Shown: positions 54,342 through 62,559, counted from the first letter of the stretch. The stretch is DNA of 64,000 bases from Candidatus Scybalocola faecigallinarum (GCA_018711005.1 DVIT01000022.1:108858-172857), one strand, 5' to 3'. Notes: generated from the letters alone by a model not told the origin. A program made the numbers and translations.

Positions 54342-55175
54342 ATGTGTGCTGAGTTCAGACCTATGAGAAGTTTAATTTATGTTGACTGTGTAAAAGAACA
54401 GTACCGTGTCAAATTAAGACACTGGCTTTACAGATACCATGTGCCAGACAGTATTTCTCATTTTGAGCCTTACTGTACAAAATACTGCTTCTATCCGGCA
54501 CTGCCAAGTCCTACCGATCCGGAACGTTTCGGTGTGGCACGTATGCAGCTTACTGAGCATTACTGGCTGATCAACGAACTTCTGCCAGAGTACAAGAGCA
54601 AAACGATTACCGAATATTTCCCAACCGATGTTTTAAAATGGCAGGGTATTATTCCTGAGGAAGCTGCTGACCGTCTTATGGACGGCGACGAGGCACGAAG
54701 CTCAGGCCGCTGCGCAGAAGGCCATCCTTTTGTTTTCGCTTTTGTTCCTATCTGCTTTGAAGATGATATGAAGGGTGCCGGAAGAACTATCGAGGACGGT
54801 CCAAACTACCGCTGGCAGTTTATGATCTCCTATCCTGACGGTGTTTCCCAGGAAGAAGGGGACAAGTGGTTCTACGAGGAACTGGCTCCTGCATTTATCG
54901 ATAAACCGGAAGTAACACGTTTCCTTTCCTCCAAGATCATGACCGATGTTAATGGCTGCCCATTTAACAGAGTGGTTGAAGTATGGTTTGAAGGTCCTAT
55001 GGAATGGAACAAAGTTATCCGTGAAGTGGAAAGCTCCATTAAGAAACCGGAATGGGCTATGACCGACACATTCCCATATCTGCCCGGATATACAAAGTTT
55101 GTCAGCATCTTCCTTTCTGATTATGCTGAAAGCAATAATCTTGCACAGTACCGGGGTTATATTGCTATGAGATAA
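54342..55175 (+). CDS. Uncharacterised 277-residue protein
   Basis: A soluble protein with no signal peptide and no family that I recognise. It looks like two alpha/beta halves: one at 1-120 (LIYVDCVKEQYRVKLRHWLY) and one at 150-277 (WQFMISYPDGVSQEEGDKWF; NRVVEVWFEGPMEWNKVIRE; YTKFVSIFLSDYAES), reminiscent of EthD/dimeric alpha-beta barrel folds. AAAGGAGAGATTATC precedes the ATG, and codon use is that of a well-expressed native gene. Own promoter and terminator. Function not assigned. Confidence 0.6.
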   Translation: MCAEFRPMRSLIYVDCVKEQYRVKLRHWLYRYHVPDSISHFEPYCTKYCFYPALPSPTDPERFGVARMQLTEHYWLINELLPEYKSKTITEYFPTDVLKWQGIIPEEAADRLMDGDEARSSGRCAEGHPFVFAFVPICFEDDMKGAGRTIEDGPNYRWQFMISYPDGVSQEEGDKWFYEELAPAFIDKPEVTRFLSSKIMTDVNGCPFNRVVEVWFEGPMEWNKVIREVESSIKKPEWAMTDTFPYLPGYTKFVSIFLSDYAESNNLAQYRGYIAMR

Positions 55176-55194
55176 AGATGATCCCAGATTGTAC

Positions 55195-55236
55195 AGCTGT
55201 AACAGTTCATCCTGATGAATTGTTACAGCTTTTATT
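55195..55236 (+). terminator. Terminator after 277-residue gene
   Basis: AGCTGTAACA (55195-55204) pairs with TGTTACAGCT (55221-55230), continued inward by TTCATC/GATGAA, followed by TTTATTT. Confidence 0.85.
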
Positions 55237-55256
55237 TATGTGTTGGGGATACACAA

Positions 55257-56015
55257 TCATTGGGAAGGATGCTCTTCAACCTGCTCCTCCTCAATAATGA
55301 CCCCAAAAACCTCCTCAATGGTTTTGGCCCCATAGCTTGCGCCCTCCAGATCCAGATCATATTCCGGTTCCCGGTAATTCTGGATCTCCTCATTAAGGGC
55401 CAGCATCTTCCGGTCCAAAAACGCGGTAATATCCGCGCACTCCTTCAGTTCCCTGCGAATGTGCTCCGGGGCATTTCCATCAAACTTGTAATACATTTTA
55501 TGCTCAAGACTGGCCCAGAAATCCATGGCAATGGTGCGGATCTGGATCTCCACCTTGGTCAGCACCATCTGCTGAGACAGGTACACCGGCACAGATACGA
55601 TCATATGATAGCTCATATATCCGTTTTCCTTGGGGTGGGCTATGTAATCCTTTACCTTGATCACCCGCACATCATCCTGGCTGGAGATCAGCTCAGCAAT
55701 GGTATAAATATCTGTTGTAAAAGAGCAGGTAATACGTATTCCCGCAATATCATTGACAAATTTTACTACATTGGCCACGGAAGGCTCTCTGTGGTTAATG
55801 TTCATCTTACGTATAATACTTCTCGGAGATTTGATCCTTGATTTAATATGTTCAATAGGCGTATAGCCAAATCTCAGCATAAATTCCTTATTTAAAACAG
55901 TGATCTTTGTTTTTATCACTTCCAATGCGGACTCATACAGTAAAAGCATCCTGCTCCAGGACATATTTTCACCGGGTATCCCCGGCAGCCCGGCTCTGAC
56001 ATCATCATTATCCAT
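55257..56015 (-). CDS. Small alarmone synthetase (RelQ-like GTP pyrophosphokinase)
   Basis: A 252-residue single-domain RelA/SpoT synthetase making (p)ppGpp. IKSRIKSPRSIIRKM (substrate loop), DIAGIRITCSF, GYMSYHMIVSVP and VEIQIRTIAMDFWASLEHKM are the family blocks; no HD hydrolase, TGS or ACT domains. The tail (after about 215) is acidic. Start 56015 follows GAGGAGGTTTTTAT. It lies after the hsp20 operon on the minus strand, about 360 bases away. Confidence 0.9.
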   Translation of the reverse strand: MDNDDVRAGLPGIPGENMSWSRMLLLYESALEVIKTKITVLNKEFMLRFGYTPIEHIKSRIKSPRSIIRKMNINHREPSVANVVKFVNDIAGIRITCSFTTDIYTIAELISSQDDVRVIKVKDYIAHPKENGYMSYHMIVSVPVYLSQQMVLTKVEIQIRTIAMDFWASLEHKMYYKFDGNAPEHIRRELKECADITAFLDRKMLALNEEIQNYREPEYDLDLEGASYGAKTIEEVFGVIIEEEQVEEHPSQ

Positions 56016-56136
56016 ATAAAAACCTCCTCATAATGAATTCTTCAGATGTTTTTATCATAGCATAATTCCATGTCCAAAGGATGTTTTTTATAGTCTTTTA
56101 AGAAAAGTTTAATCAATGGATTTATTTTCAGACAAA

Positions 56137-56175
56137 GCAGCCCCCGTACCGGCAAGTAGCCGGTACGGGGGCTGC
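56137..56175 (-). terminator. Perfect 17-bp hairpin downstream of hsp20 operon
   Basis: GCAGCCCCCGTACCGGC (56137-56153), loop AAGTA, GCCGGTACGGGGGCTGC (56159-56175). On the minus strand it is followed by TTTGTCTG, weak as a T-run. Between the last hsp20 and the alarmone synthetase. Confidence 0.6.
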
Positions 56176-56229
56176 CTTCGCTCTATGCACTGCATAGACA
56201 TTTATTTATAAAAGGTGCAAATGGAGTTT

Positions 56230-56358
56230 ATCACGGTCAGCCGGAAACACCTGCTGTTTCCGGCGTAAGAAAGTGATTCAGGGGTGCGCTTAAACCATTC
56301 GCGCAGCGAATTTTGCATGGTTTAAGCGCAGGTTCCTGTTCACCCTATGAACAGGAAC
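56230..56358. repeat. Three-hairpin repeat, copy B
   Basis: CGGAAACA/TGTTTCCG (56242-56262), GCGCTTAAACCAT...ATGGTTTAAGCGC (about 56286-56329) and GTTCCTGTTCA/TGAACAGGAAC (56332-56358). Similar along its length to copy A (48571-48696), with stem bases exchanged in pairs. It begins 14 bases after the stop of the last hsp20 gene. Confidence 0.75.
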
Positions 56359-56372
56359 AAATGGAGTTTCAA

Positions 56373-56810
56373 TTATCCTTCGATGGAAATATATTTCTTC
56401 TGTTCTACGGCCTTTGCGTCTTTCTTTGGAACAGATAACTTCAGGATACCATCTTCAAATTTTGCATGGATGTCTTCCTGGGTCACGCCTTCACCTACAT
56501 AGAAGGTTCTTGCGCATGTGCCGCTGTATCTTTCCTGACGGATATATTTTCCATCTTTGTCTTTCTCGTCTTTATCAGCGCCCTTATTAGCGGTTACTGT
56601 CAGATAACCATCTTTCAGCTCAGCGCTGATATTTTCTTTCTTAAATCCCGGAAGATCAATATCAAGTTCATAGGAATCCTCAGTTTCACGAACATCAGTC
56701 TTCATAATATTTTTTGTATAATTTCCATACCATGGACTTCTTCTTCCAAAGAAATCATCATCAAACCAATCATCTAATAAACTTTCTCCAAAAATACTAG
56801 GCATCAACAT
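56373..56810 (-). CDS. Small heat-shock protein Hsp20
   Basis: A 145-residue alpha-crystallin-domain chaperone (MKTDVRETEDSYELDIDLPG to FEDGILKLSVPK) with the C-terminal KKYISIEG tail. The first eight codons and the ribosome-site region (GGAGGAATGACTT) are almost identical to those of the two upstream paralogues, showing recent tandem duplication. Third gene of the CIRCE-controlled minus-strand group. Confidence 0.93.
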   Translation of the reverse strand: MLMPSIFGESLLDDWFDDDFFGRRSPWYGNYTKNIMKTDVRETEDSYELDIDLPGFKKENISAELKDGYLTVTANKGADKDEKDKDGKYIRQERYSGTCARTFYVGEGVTQEDIHAKFEDGILKLSVPKKDAKAVEQKKYISIEG

Positions 56811-56861
56811 AAGTCATTCCTCCATTCCGACTTAACATTTAATCATCTATACAAATTCTGT

Positions 56862-56895
56862 TTTTCCGGCAACGACAGCTGCCGCTGCCGGAAAA
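56862..56895. other. Intergenic hairpin between hsp20 paralogues
   Basis: TTTTCCGGCA (56862-56871) pairs with TGCCGGAAAA (56886-56895). It follows the second minus-strand hsp20; possibly an mRNA processing or partial termination site. Confidence 0.5.
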
Positions 56896-56925
56896 TATGT
56901 GAGCTATGATTTATTTTATAAGCTA

Positions 56926-57360
56926 TTATTCAATAGAAATATACTTCTTTTCTTCTACAGCTTTACGATCTTTTTTAGGAATCGACAGCTTCAGGATACC
57001 ATTCTTAAATTTTGCGTGAATGTCATCCTCGGTAACACCATCGCCAACATAAAAGCTTCTCTGGCAGTTGCCGCTGAATCTTTCCTGACGGATATATCTG
57101 CCTTTATGATCCTTCTTATCTTTTTCAAGATCCTTGGTGGCTGATATGGTCAGATAGCCATCCTTCAGTTCAATCTGAACATCATCTTTCTTAAATCCCG
57201 GAAGATCCACATCCAGTTCATAGGAATCTTTTGTTTCCTTTACATCGGTCTTCATAATATTCTTTGCGCGTTTTCCATACAGAGGATTACGTCTGCCAAA
57301 GAAATCATCATCAAACCAGTCATCCAATAAGTTTTCTCCAAAAATACTAGGCATCAACAT
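56926..57360 (-). CDS. Small heat-shock protein Hsp20
   Basis: A 144-residue paralogue: MLMPSIFGENLLDDWFDDDF start, alpha-crystallin domain from MKTDVKETKDSYELDVDLPG to FKNGILKLSIPK, KKYISIE tail. Middle gene of three on the minus strand; same GGAGGAATGACTT ribosome region. It differs from its neighbours mainly in the loop after ISATKD. Confidence 0.93.
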   Translation of the reverse strand: MLMPSIFGENLLDDWFDDDFFGRRNPLYGKRAKNIMKTDVKETKDSYELDVDLPGFKKDDVQIELKDGYLTISATKDLEKDKKDHKGRYIRQERFSGNCQRSFYVGDGVTEDDIHAKFKNGILKLSIPKKDRKAVEEKKYISIE

Positions 57361-57482
57361 AAGTCATTCCTCCATTCAACTTGCACAATTAAATTCTCAT
57401 TTAAACTTTATATATAAACCCTTCCGGCGGGTAACCGTCATCAAGGATTGTTTTCAACATCACATTCAGAAGATCTTTATCT

Positions 57483-57509
57483 CCGGGGTCATGGTTTTCA
57501 TGGCCCCGG
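57483..57509. other. Intergenic hairpin between hsp20 paralogues
   Basis: CCGGGGTCATG (57483-57493) pairs with CATGGCCCCGG (57499-57509), one wobble. It follows the first minus-strand hsp20 gene by 14 bases. Confidence 0.5.
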
Positions 57510-57522
57510 TTTCACTTATCCA

Positions 57523-57972
57523 TCACCCTTCGATGGAAATATAATTCTTTTTCTCTACAGCTTTCGCATCCTTCTTAGGAATCGACAGCTTCAGGATACC
57601 ATCTTCAAACTTTGCGTGGATCTCATCCTGAGTAACACCTTCGCCAACATAAAAGCTTCTTGAGCAGCTGCCGCTGTATCTTTCCTGACGGATATACTTG
57701 CCATCTTTATCTTTCTCGTCCTTATCCAGGCCCTTGTTTGCGGTAATGGTCAGATAACCATCCTCCAGCTGAGCGCTGATATTCTCTTTCTTGAATCCCG
57801 GAAGATCCACATCCAGCTCATAGGTGCTGTCGGTTTCCTTCACATCGGTCTTCATAATGTTCTTTGCGTTCTTTCCATACAGAGGATTACGTCTGCCAAA
57901 AAATTCTCTTTCAAATGGGAAGTCCATCCAATCATCAAATAAATTTTCTCCAAAAATACTAGGCATCAACAT
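57523..57972 (-). CDS. Small heat-shock protein Hsp20
   Basis: A 149-residue chaperone, first of three in tandem: MLMPSIFGENLFDDWMDFPF, alpha-crystallin domain from MKTDVKETDSTYELDVDLPG to FEDGILKLSIPK, ISIEG tail. GGAGGAATGACTT precedes ATG 57972. A leader of about 110 bases separates it from the CIRCE promoter at 58089-58131. Confidence 0.93.
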   Translation of the reverse strand: MLMPSIFGENLFDDWMDFPFEREFFGRRNPLYGKNAKNIMKTDVKETDSTYELDVDLPGFKKENISAQLEDGYLTITANKGLDKDEKDKDGKYIRQERYSGSCSRSFYVGEGVTQDEIHAKFEDGILKLSIPKKDAKAVEKKNYISIEG

Positions 57973-58088
57973 AAGTCATTCCTCCATTCGACTATTTATA
58001 TACACTTGAATTAAAAACTTCTTTTGGAACCTTTCCGGGAATCTCTATCGATCTCTCTCTTTTGATCCCCTTCCTTTGTTCTACATGT

Positions 58089-58117
58089 AATATAACACTT
58101 ATTATTAGCACTGTCAA
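58089..58117 (-). promoter_or_regulatory. Heat-shock promoter of minus-strand hsp20 genes
   Basis: On the minus strand TTGACA (58117-58112), 17 bases, TATATT (58094-58089): the same hexamers and spacing as the plus-strand hsp20 promoter. Confidence 0.85.
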
Positions 58118-58131
58118 GAGGTGAGTGCTAA
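58105..58131 (-). promoter_or_regulatory. CIRCE operator (HrcA) of minus-strand hsp20 genes
   Basis: TTAGCACTG, nine bases, GAGTGCTAA, one mismatch to consensus; overlaps the -35 box. Confidence 0.88.
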
Positions 58132-58140
58132 TTTTTTTAA

Positions 58141-58389
58141 GATTTTTTTAGAAAGTCCGAAAAAGCTTGATTTTACGGGCTTTCTAAGGGGTTACGATTT
58201 TCTAATTTGCTTCAAAAATGACTTACTACACCATTTTTACACCATTTCCGCGAAAACTACGAGCCATGCAAGCGGAAAAAATAAGCTCTCGTTGAGAGCT
58301 TGCTCTCAAAAGTAGAGATCGTTTTTTTCGCTTATACGGCGACAGCCGCGACCGAATGAACGCAGTTCATGAGGTCCATGGCGGACCCT
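58141..58389. other. Integrase-proximal non-coding region (candidate attachment end)
   Basis: Between the CIRCE promoter and the integrase stop. It holds AGAAAGTCC...GGGCTTTCT as an imperfect inverted repeat (about 58149-58188), two direct TACACCATTT words (58227-58236, 58238-58247) that could be integrase or excisionase arm sites, and the integrase terminator. The left end of the mobile element should be here; its core cannot be fixed without the right end. Confidence 0.45.
58274..58301 (-). terminator. Terminator of integrase gene
   Basis: AAGCTCTC (58283-58290) pairs with GAGAGCTT (58294-58301); on the minus strand it runs into ATTTTTT. Confidence 0.7.
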
Positions 58390-59601
58390 TTACATTACCT
58401 GAACTTCATCCAGTTTGGCAATCTCCCTCTCAATCCTTTCCCGATCCGTAACGTGATTGTAAACATCCATCGTCACACTGATATTGGCGTGTCCCATCAC
58501 ATACTGGACCACTTTGATATCCAGATCCGTCTCCGCCATACGGGTACATGCGGTATGTCTCAGGATATGAGCGGAAATATGAGGCATCTCCTCCGGCTTT
58601 CTTTTTTCCCGCTTCGCCCGTTCCCTTTCTTCCTGATTGTATGTCTTTACAATATCACGCAAGATAAAATTGACGGAGCTTGGCATCATGGGACGTCCAC
58701 TTCTGCTCATGAAAATGAAATCCGAAAGGCCGTTAATCTCAATATCCCGGGGGATTCCAAGCTGGAAATTCAGCCGCCGCTGGGTCTCAAAGGCTTTCCC
58801 GACCATCTTGCTCATAGGAATCACCCGGATCCCGGCCTGTGTCTTCGGCAGAGTCTTATGGAAATTACAGCCGTCCCCATAATTTTTATAGGTGAGCTGA
58901 TGATCCACGGAAACCGTTCGTTTTTTCATGTCCACGTCTTTCCATGTTAGCCCGATCAGTTCTCCACATCGGAGACCGGTGCCGATCATGATCTGCAGCA
59001 TAGGCAGATGAACCGCAAAGTTCTCATGATCTCTGACAAAGGCAAGAAGCTTTCTCTGCTGATCCAGTGTCAGCGCCGTTCGTTTCTTTACCGGCTCTCC
59101 ATAATCTCCCAGCGCCCTTTTTGCCGGATTCTTACGGATAATGTCATCCTCCACAGCAATCTCAAAGCTTGGATGGATCATGTTGTGAATGTATTTGATC
59201 GTATTATGGGCATACTTCTGTTTGCTCAACTTCGAGTAAAACAGACGGACGTGCGACGGCCTCACCTGAACCGCTTTCATCTGCCCCAGATCATTTTTCA
59301 CAAGGCTGTCCCACATCCGGCAGTAATTCTTCTTTGTGCTCTCTGCCAGCTTGGTGGTATCCAGATGGATCTGAAACAGATCGTTGAGGGTCATACTCCT
59401 GAATTCGGTATCCGTCAGCAGTCCTTCATCCAGATCTTTGTTGATCTCCTTTTCCTTTCTCCGAAGCTCCGCCAGATCCGGGGAATAGACAGCCAAACGC
59501 CTTCCGGTCCGTTCATCCTTGTACCGGTACATATAGAGTCCGTCTTTTCGCTGAGACTCCCCGGTCTTCAGATTTCTTCCTCTATTATCTTTTCTAGCCA
59601 C
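58390..59601 (-). CDS. int: Tyrosine recombinase/integrase, Tn916 family
   Basis: A 403-residue site-specific recombinase. The N-terminal DNA-arm domain starts with DNRGRNLKTGESQRKDG as in Tn916 Int; a SAM-like core-binding domain (about 70-165) and the catalytic domain follow with Arg211 (GTGLRCGEL), His345 and Arg348 (HILRHTAC), His371 (MGHAN) and nucleophile Tyr381 (VYNHV). All catalytic residues are present. Preceded by the excisionase gene; it defines the left end of an integrative element that runs to the right edge. Confidence 0.95.
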   Translation of the reverse strand: MARKDNRGRNLKTGESQRKDGLYMYRYKDERTGRRLAVYSPDLAELRRKEKEINKDLDEGLLTDTEFRSMTLNDLFQIHLDTTKLAESTKKNYCRMWDSLVKNDLGQMKAVQVRPSHVRLFYSKLSKQKYAHNTIKYIHNMIHPSFEIAVEDDIIRKNPAKRALGDYGEPVKKRTALTLDQQRKLLAFVRDHENFAVHLPMLQIMIGTGLRCGELIGLTWKDVDMKKRTVSVDHQLTYKNYGDGCNFHKTLPKTQAGIRVIPMSKMVGKAFETQRRLNFQLGIPRDIEINGLSDFIFMSRSGRPMMPSSVNFILRDIVKTYNQEERERAKREKRKPEEMPHISAHILRHTACTRMAETDLDIKVVQYVMGHANISVTMDVYNHVTDRERIEREIAKLDEVQVM

Positions 59602-59713
59602 AAAACCATCCCTTTCTGTACGTTTGCTTCCACCTCCGTCTGTTTTCGAGAATGGTCTTGTCCTGTCTATCCAAAGTATATCATAAAACCACTCTCACGC
59701 ACACAATCTCCAC

Positions 59714-59908
59714 TTATTCCGCGATCGCTTCCAGATACTTTTCCACCTTCTGTACCGAATACAGCACCCGGCGTCCGATGACGATCCTTGCCCCTGCGTC
59801 TTCACCGATCTTTCTTGCCGTCATCTGACCGCAGGAAAGCAGGGCAGCCAGACCGTCAATATCCACTGCCAGCCGAAGACTACTCTCTCTTTCTTTTGTC
59901 TGTCTCAA
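59714..59908 (-). CDS. xis: Excisionase, Tn916 Xis-like
   Basis: A 64-residue basic protein with a winged-helix pattern (LAALLSCGQMTARKIGEDAG; ARIVIGRRVLYSVQKVEKYL). Size, sequence type and place directly before the integrase match conjugative-transposon excisionases, which bend DNA to favour excision. The stop of the DnaC-like gene is one base upstream of its start, so they are cotranscribed. Confidence 0.88.
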   Translation of the reverse strand: MRQTKERESSLRLAVDIDGLAALLSCGQMTARKIGEDAGARIVIGRRVLYSVQKVEKYLEAIAE

Positions 59909-59909
59909 T

Positions 59910-60764
59910 TCACATCACCTCCCCCTTCATCTGTTCTTTCAGCCAATTCAGTTTTTCCTGCGCGGTCATACGCCTCCGGCTCTCCCCGGAAAAATTTAAC
60001 GGAACACACATTTCCTTCAGCCGGTCATAAATTCGCGCGTGAGCCGTATCCCGAGGATTGTTCAGCTCATTCAGTGTCAGATTGGTCGTCACGATCAGCG
60101 GCTTTCCGCTCCGATACCTGCCGTCGATCACTGCATAGATCTGTTCCAATCCATATTCCGTACCCCGTTCCATCCCGAAATCATCCAGAATGAGAAGCGG
60201 AAATCTGCACAGGGATTTTATGTATTCATTCTTTTCCGAAAAATTAGAGGACAGATCGTTTAAGACTTCCTCAAAATTCGTCATGCGGACCGGGATTTCC
60301 TGTTCCAGCAGCGCATTGGCAATGCATCCGGCAAGAAAACTTTTTCCTGTTCCAACCGCTCCCCAGAAAAGGAGACCGATATTATCCCGCTTCATTTTCT
60401 CCCAGTGCTTCACATAGAACCGGGCAGTCTCCGTGTTCTTTGAATCCTCATGATCCCTTTGAAAATTCCACTCCTGCATGGCTCTCTCTGAAAAGCATTG
60501 TTCCTTTAAACTTCGCACGGCTTCTGTATGCCGTGACTGCTCCCGAAGCACTTCCGCCTGTTCCCGCACTTTTCTCTGACAGTCACATTCCTTCGGATGA
60601 GTTTTCATTCCGAACCTTTGCGCCAGCTCCTGACTAAAATAAGCTTCCTTCGGCATATGACATTTCCCACAGTAAAGCAGACCATCTTCCCCGATGTAAT
60701 CCTCTTCGGCATTCTCTGCGGGTGTTGCCAGTTTCTTTAATGTTTCTTCTACAATTTCTTTCAC
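59910..60764 (-). CDS. DnaC/IstB-like AAA+ helicase loader
   Basis: A 284-residue ATPase. An N-terminal zinc-binding region (C32xxC35 and C60xC62) precedes the AAA+ domain with Walker A GAVGTGKS (135-142), Walker B LLILDDFGMERG and sensor motif PLIVTTNLTLNEL. It should load the replicative helicase for element replication. It overlaps the RepA_N-type initiator gene by four bases (60761-60764), as is usual for such pairs. Confidence 0.92.
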   Translation of the reverse strand: MKEIVEETLKKLATPAENAEEDYIGEDGLLYCGKCHMPKEAYFSQELAQRFGMKTHPKECDCQRKVREQAEVLREQSRHTEAVRSLKEQCFSERAMQEWNFQRDHEDSKNTETARFYVKHWEKMKRDNIGLLFWGAVGTGKSFLAGCIANALLEQEIPVRMTNFEEVLNDLSSNFSEKNEYIKSLCRFPLLILDDFGMERGTEYGLEQIYAVIDGRYRSGKPLIVTTNLTLNELNNPRDTAHARIYDRLKEMCVPLNFSGESRRRMTAQEKLNWLKEQMKGEVM

Positions 60765-61501
60765 AGACTTTCCTCCTCACTGCATGTATAATCCGGGATC
60801 CTTCCTGCAGGAGCGGAACGTTCCGCCCACCTTCGCAGAGTAGCGGCATGGTTGGCATAGGATTTTCCCGTAGATTTCATATACCCGGACAATTCCTCGA
60901 TCAGCCGGTCCACTCCCGGTATCTCCTGTTGAAGCTCCCTGTACGCGGATTCCGATAAATATACGTTTTGATATTTTCCATAAACAGAGCGTGGCTTCCT
61001 CTCTCCATTTATCTGACTCTGTATCTTTTGACTATCATTCCTTTGATTAGAGGGCATATTTCTTACCCTCTGACCGACACTTTTCTTCCCATCTGAGCGA
61101 CAGAATTCCGACTCTCCGGATGGCTCTTTTTCTTTCTCTCCGGACAGGCAGTTTCCCGACTCCTCCTGTGGGATTTTGATGTAAAGAATATTTGGCATAC
61201 AGAATCCCTGCCGTTTCTTTTCCACCAGTCCGGCGTCCCCCAGTTCCTGCATCGCTTTCTTAGTGGTCGTCTGACTCTTTCCCAGATCCTTCGCCATGTT
61301 GGATATGGGATAGATCAGATAAATCTGTCCTTTCTCATCCTTCCATCCATTCCTCCTGGATAGCTTCGCCCGATCCAGCAGCATGGCATACAGGACTCTG
61401 GCGGTATTCGTCAGCTCTATCTTCAACAGGAATCGCGGATAAGGGAGAAAGGCCGGAATCCGGGTCTGATCCGTCATGTACTCTGTCGTCATCCTATTCA
61501 T
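60761..61501 (-). CDS. Replication initiator, RepA_N type
   Basis: About 246 residues. The RepA N-terminal domain is clear (AFLPYPRFLLKIELTNTARV; LLDRAKLSRRNGWKDEKGQI; LGKSQTTTKKAMQELGDAGL), followed by a low-complexity hydrophilic middle and a C-terminal helical region (LQQEIPGVDRLIEELSGYMK) that resembles domains binding the loader. The frame is open to 61654, but that part overlaps the small cysteine protein gene; several ATGs (61510, 61501, 61492) compete, and 61501 is my choice. Coupled to the DnaC-like gene. Confidence 0.8.
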   Translation of the reverse strand: MNRMTTEYMTDQTRIPAFLPYPRFLLKIELTNTARVLYAMLLDRAKLSRRNGWKDEKGQIYLIYPISNMAKDLGKSQTTTKKAMQELGDAGLVEKKRQGFCMPNILYIKIPQEESGNCLSGEKEKEPSGESEFCRSDGKKSVGQRVRNMPSNQRNDSQKIQSQINGERKPRSVYGKYQNVYLSESAYRELQQEIPGVDRLIEELSGYMKSTGKSYANHAATLRRWAERSAPAGRIPDYTCSEEESL

Positions 61502-61703
61502 CTTGTTCATTCTTCTGCTGCTGTCTGATCTTCCGCCGATAGCTTCGCTTGGACACATAACGCGGACAGCAAAGCACATCTGCCCGGAAACTCTGCTTAC
61601 AGTCCCCGATGCATTTCCGGCAGGTCTCATTGTGTGTGACCCGTCCTCTTTCATTGAGAAAAAAGGCCAGTTCCTGTTTTCTCTTCTTACTCATTCTCGG
61701 CAC
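61494..61703 (-). CDS. Small cysteine-rich basic protein of the element
   Basis: About 69 residues, very basic, with SKKRKQELAFFLNERGRVTH then CRKCIGDCKQSF and CCPRYVSKR. I recall this type from similar integrative cassettes, next to the replication genes; a zinc-finger role is inferred. GTG 61703 lies seven bases after GGAGG and is preferred to ATG 61709 (too close) and ATG 61694 (too far). Its end overlaps the start of the RepA_N gene. Confidence 0.65.
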   Translation of the reverse strand: MPRMSKKRKQELAFFLNERGRVTHNETCRKCIGDCKQSFRADVLCCPRYVSKRSYRRKIRQQQKNEQDE

Positions 61704-62559
61704 AGACATTCCTCCTTTCTGCCGTCCCGCCGGTGCCGGTTACAGGACAGCAAAATATGGTCGCGTTTCGGTATCATTTTTTGCATTTTTTGCTCATCTA
61801 ATTGGGCATTTTTGGCCTCAAATATCATTGGGCAGGGATTATCCCACCTAATGGTAAAAAACGCTGTTTGGTCGTATTTCGGTATCATTTTGGAACAATT
61901 TGTCCGGACTACTCTTAGGTCCGGCAGAATACGAATAGTTCCCGTTCTTTTCTTCCCATGGATTCTCCTCCTTTCCTTCTTTCTGTTACGCAGTAACATC
62001 ACAAATGGGAGAGCCGACAGTCCTGCCGGAATCTTCCTTTTGTGCTGTGTCTCACTTTCCAGTGGACGCCAATATCTGACAAAATGGCAGATCATCGAGG
62101 GTATGGGGAATCGAAATCCCAAGCAAGAGCACTACTCGGGAATACACGATTGTGTATTACGGAGTGGATCTTGCTCTTAGAAATCTCCATCAAGATCACG
62201 ACCCCAAAAGGGAAGGGCAAATTCATAACATGGATTTCGGTATTACCGGGGTGGATCTTGCTCTAGAGAAAACACTTCCCCCTGCTTCACCAAAGAATCC
62301 ATATAGTTTTCACAAGGAAATGACAAAACTATTATTTTCCTGAAAAATCACAGGATGATAATCCTTCAGGTAATTTAAAGTTGTGCTTTCCAAAAATCCC
62401 TTCACTTATCCAAATCGGGAGCGGACATTTTACACCCTCTAAATAAAAAAACTATTTTGCTCCTCACTATCCGAATAAGGAAATTTTTGTCCTTCACTAA
62501 TAGAAACGAAATCAGGGGTTTTTACAGTGTGCAGGTGGAAATTTTTTAAAAAAGGGCAC
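61704..62559. other. Non-coding replication-control region with iteron-like repeats
   Basis: About 850 bases with no convincing gene, upstream of the rep operon. Direct repeats: TGGTCG-NN-TTTCGGTATCATTTT at 61758-61780 and 61869-61891 (two differences), and GTGGATCTTGCTCT at 62164-62177 and 62251-62264 (identical). The stretch 62300-62540 is AT-rich. A replication origin or operator region is inferred. Confidence 0.5.

Noticed and set aside
61691..62122. Minus-strand frame of 143 codons and an overlapping plus-strand frame of 234 codons
   Set aside because: Both run through the iteron-like repeats (which give the repeated MIPKxD words), overlap the small cysteine protein gene, lack ribosome sites and have no recognisable domain.
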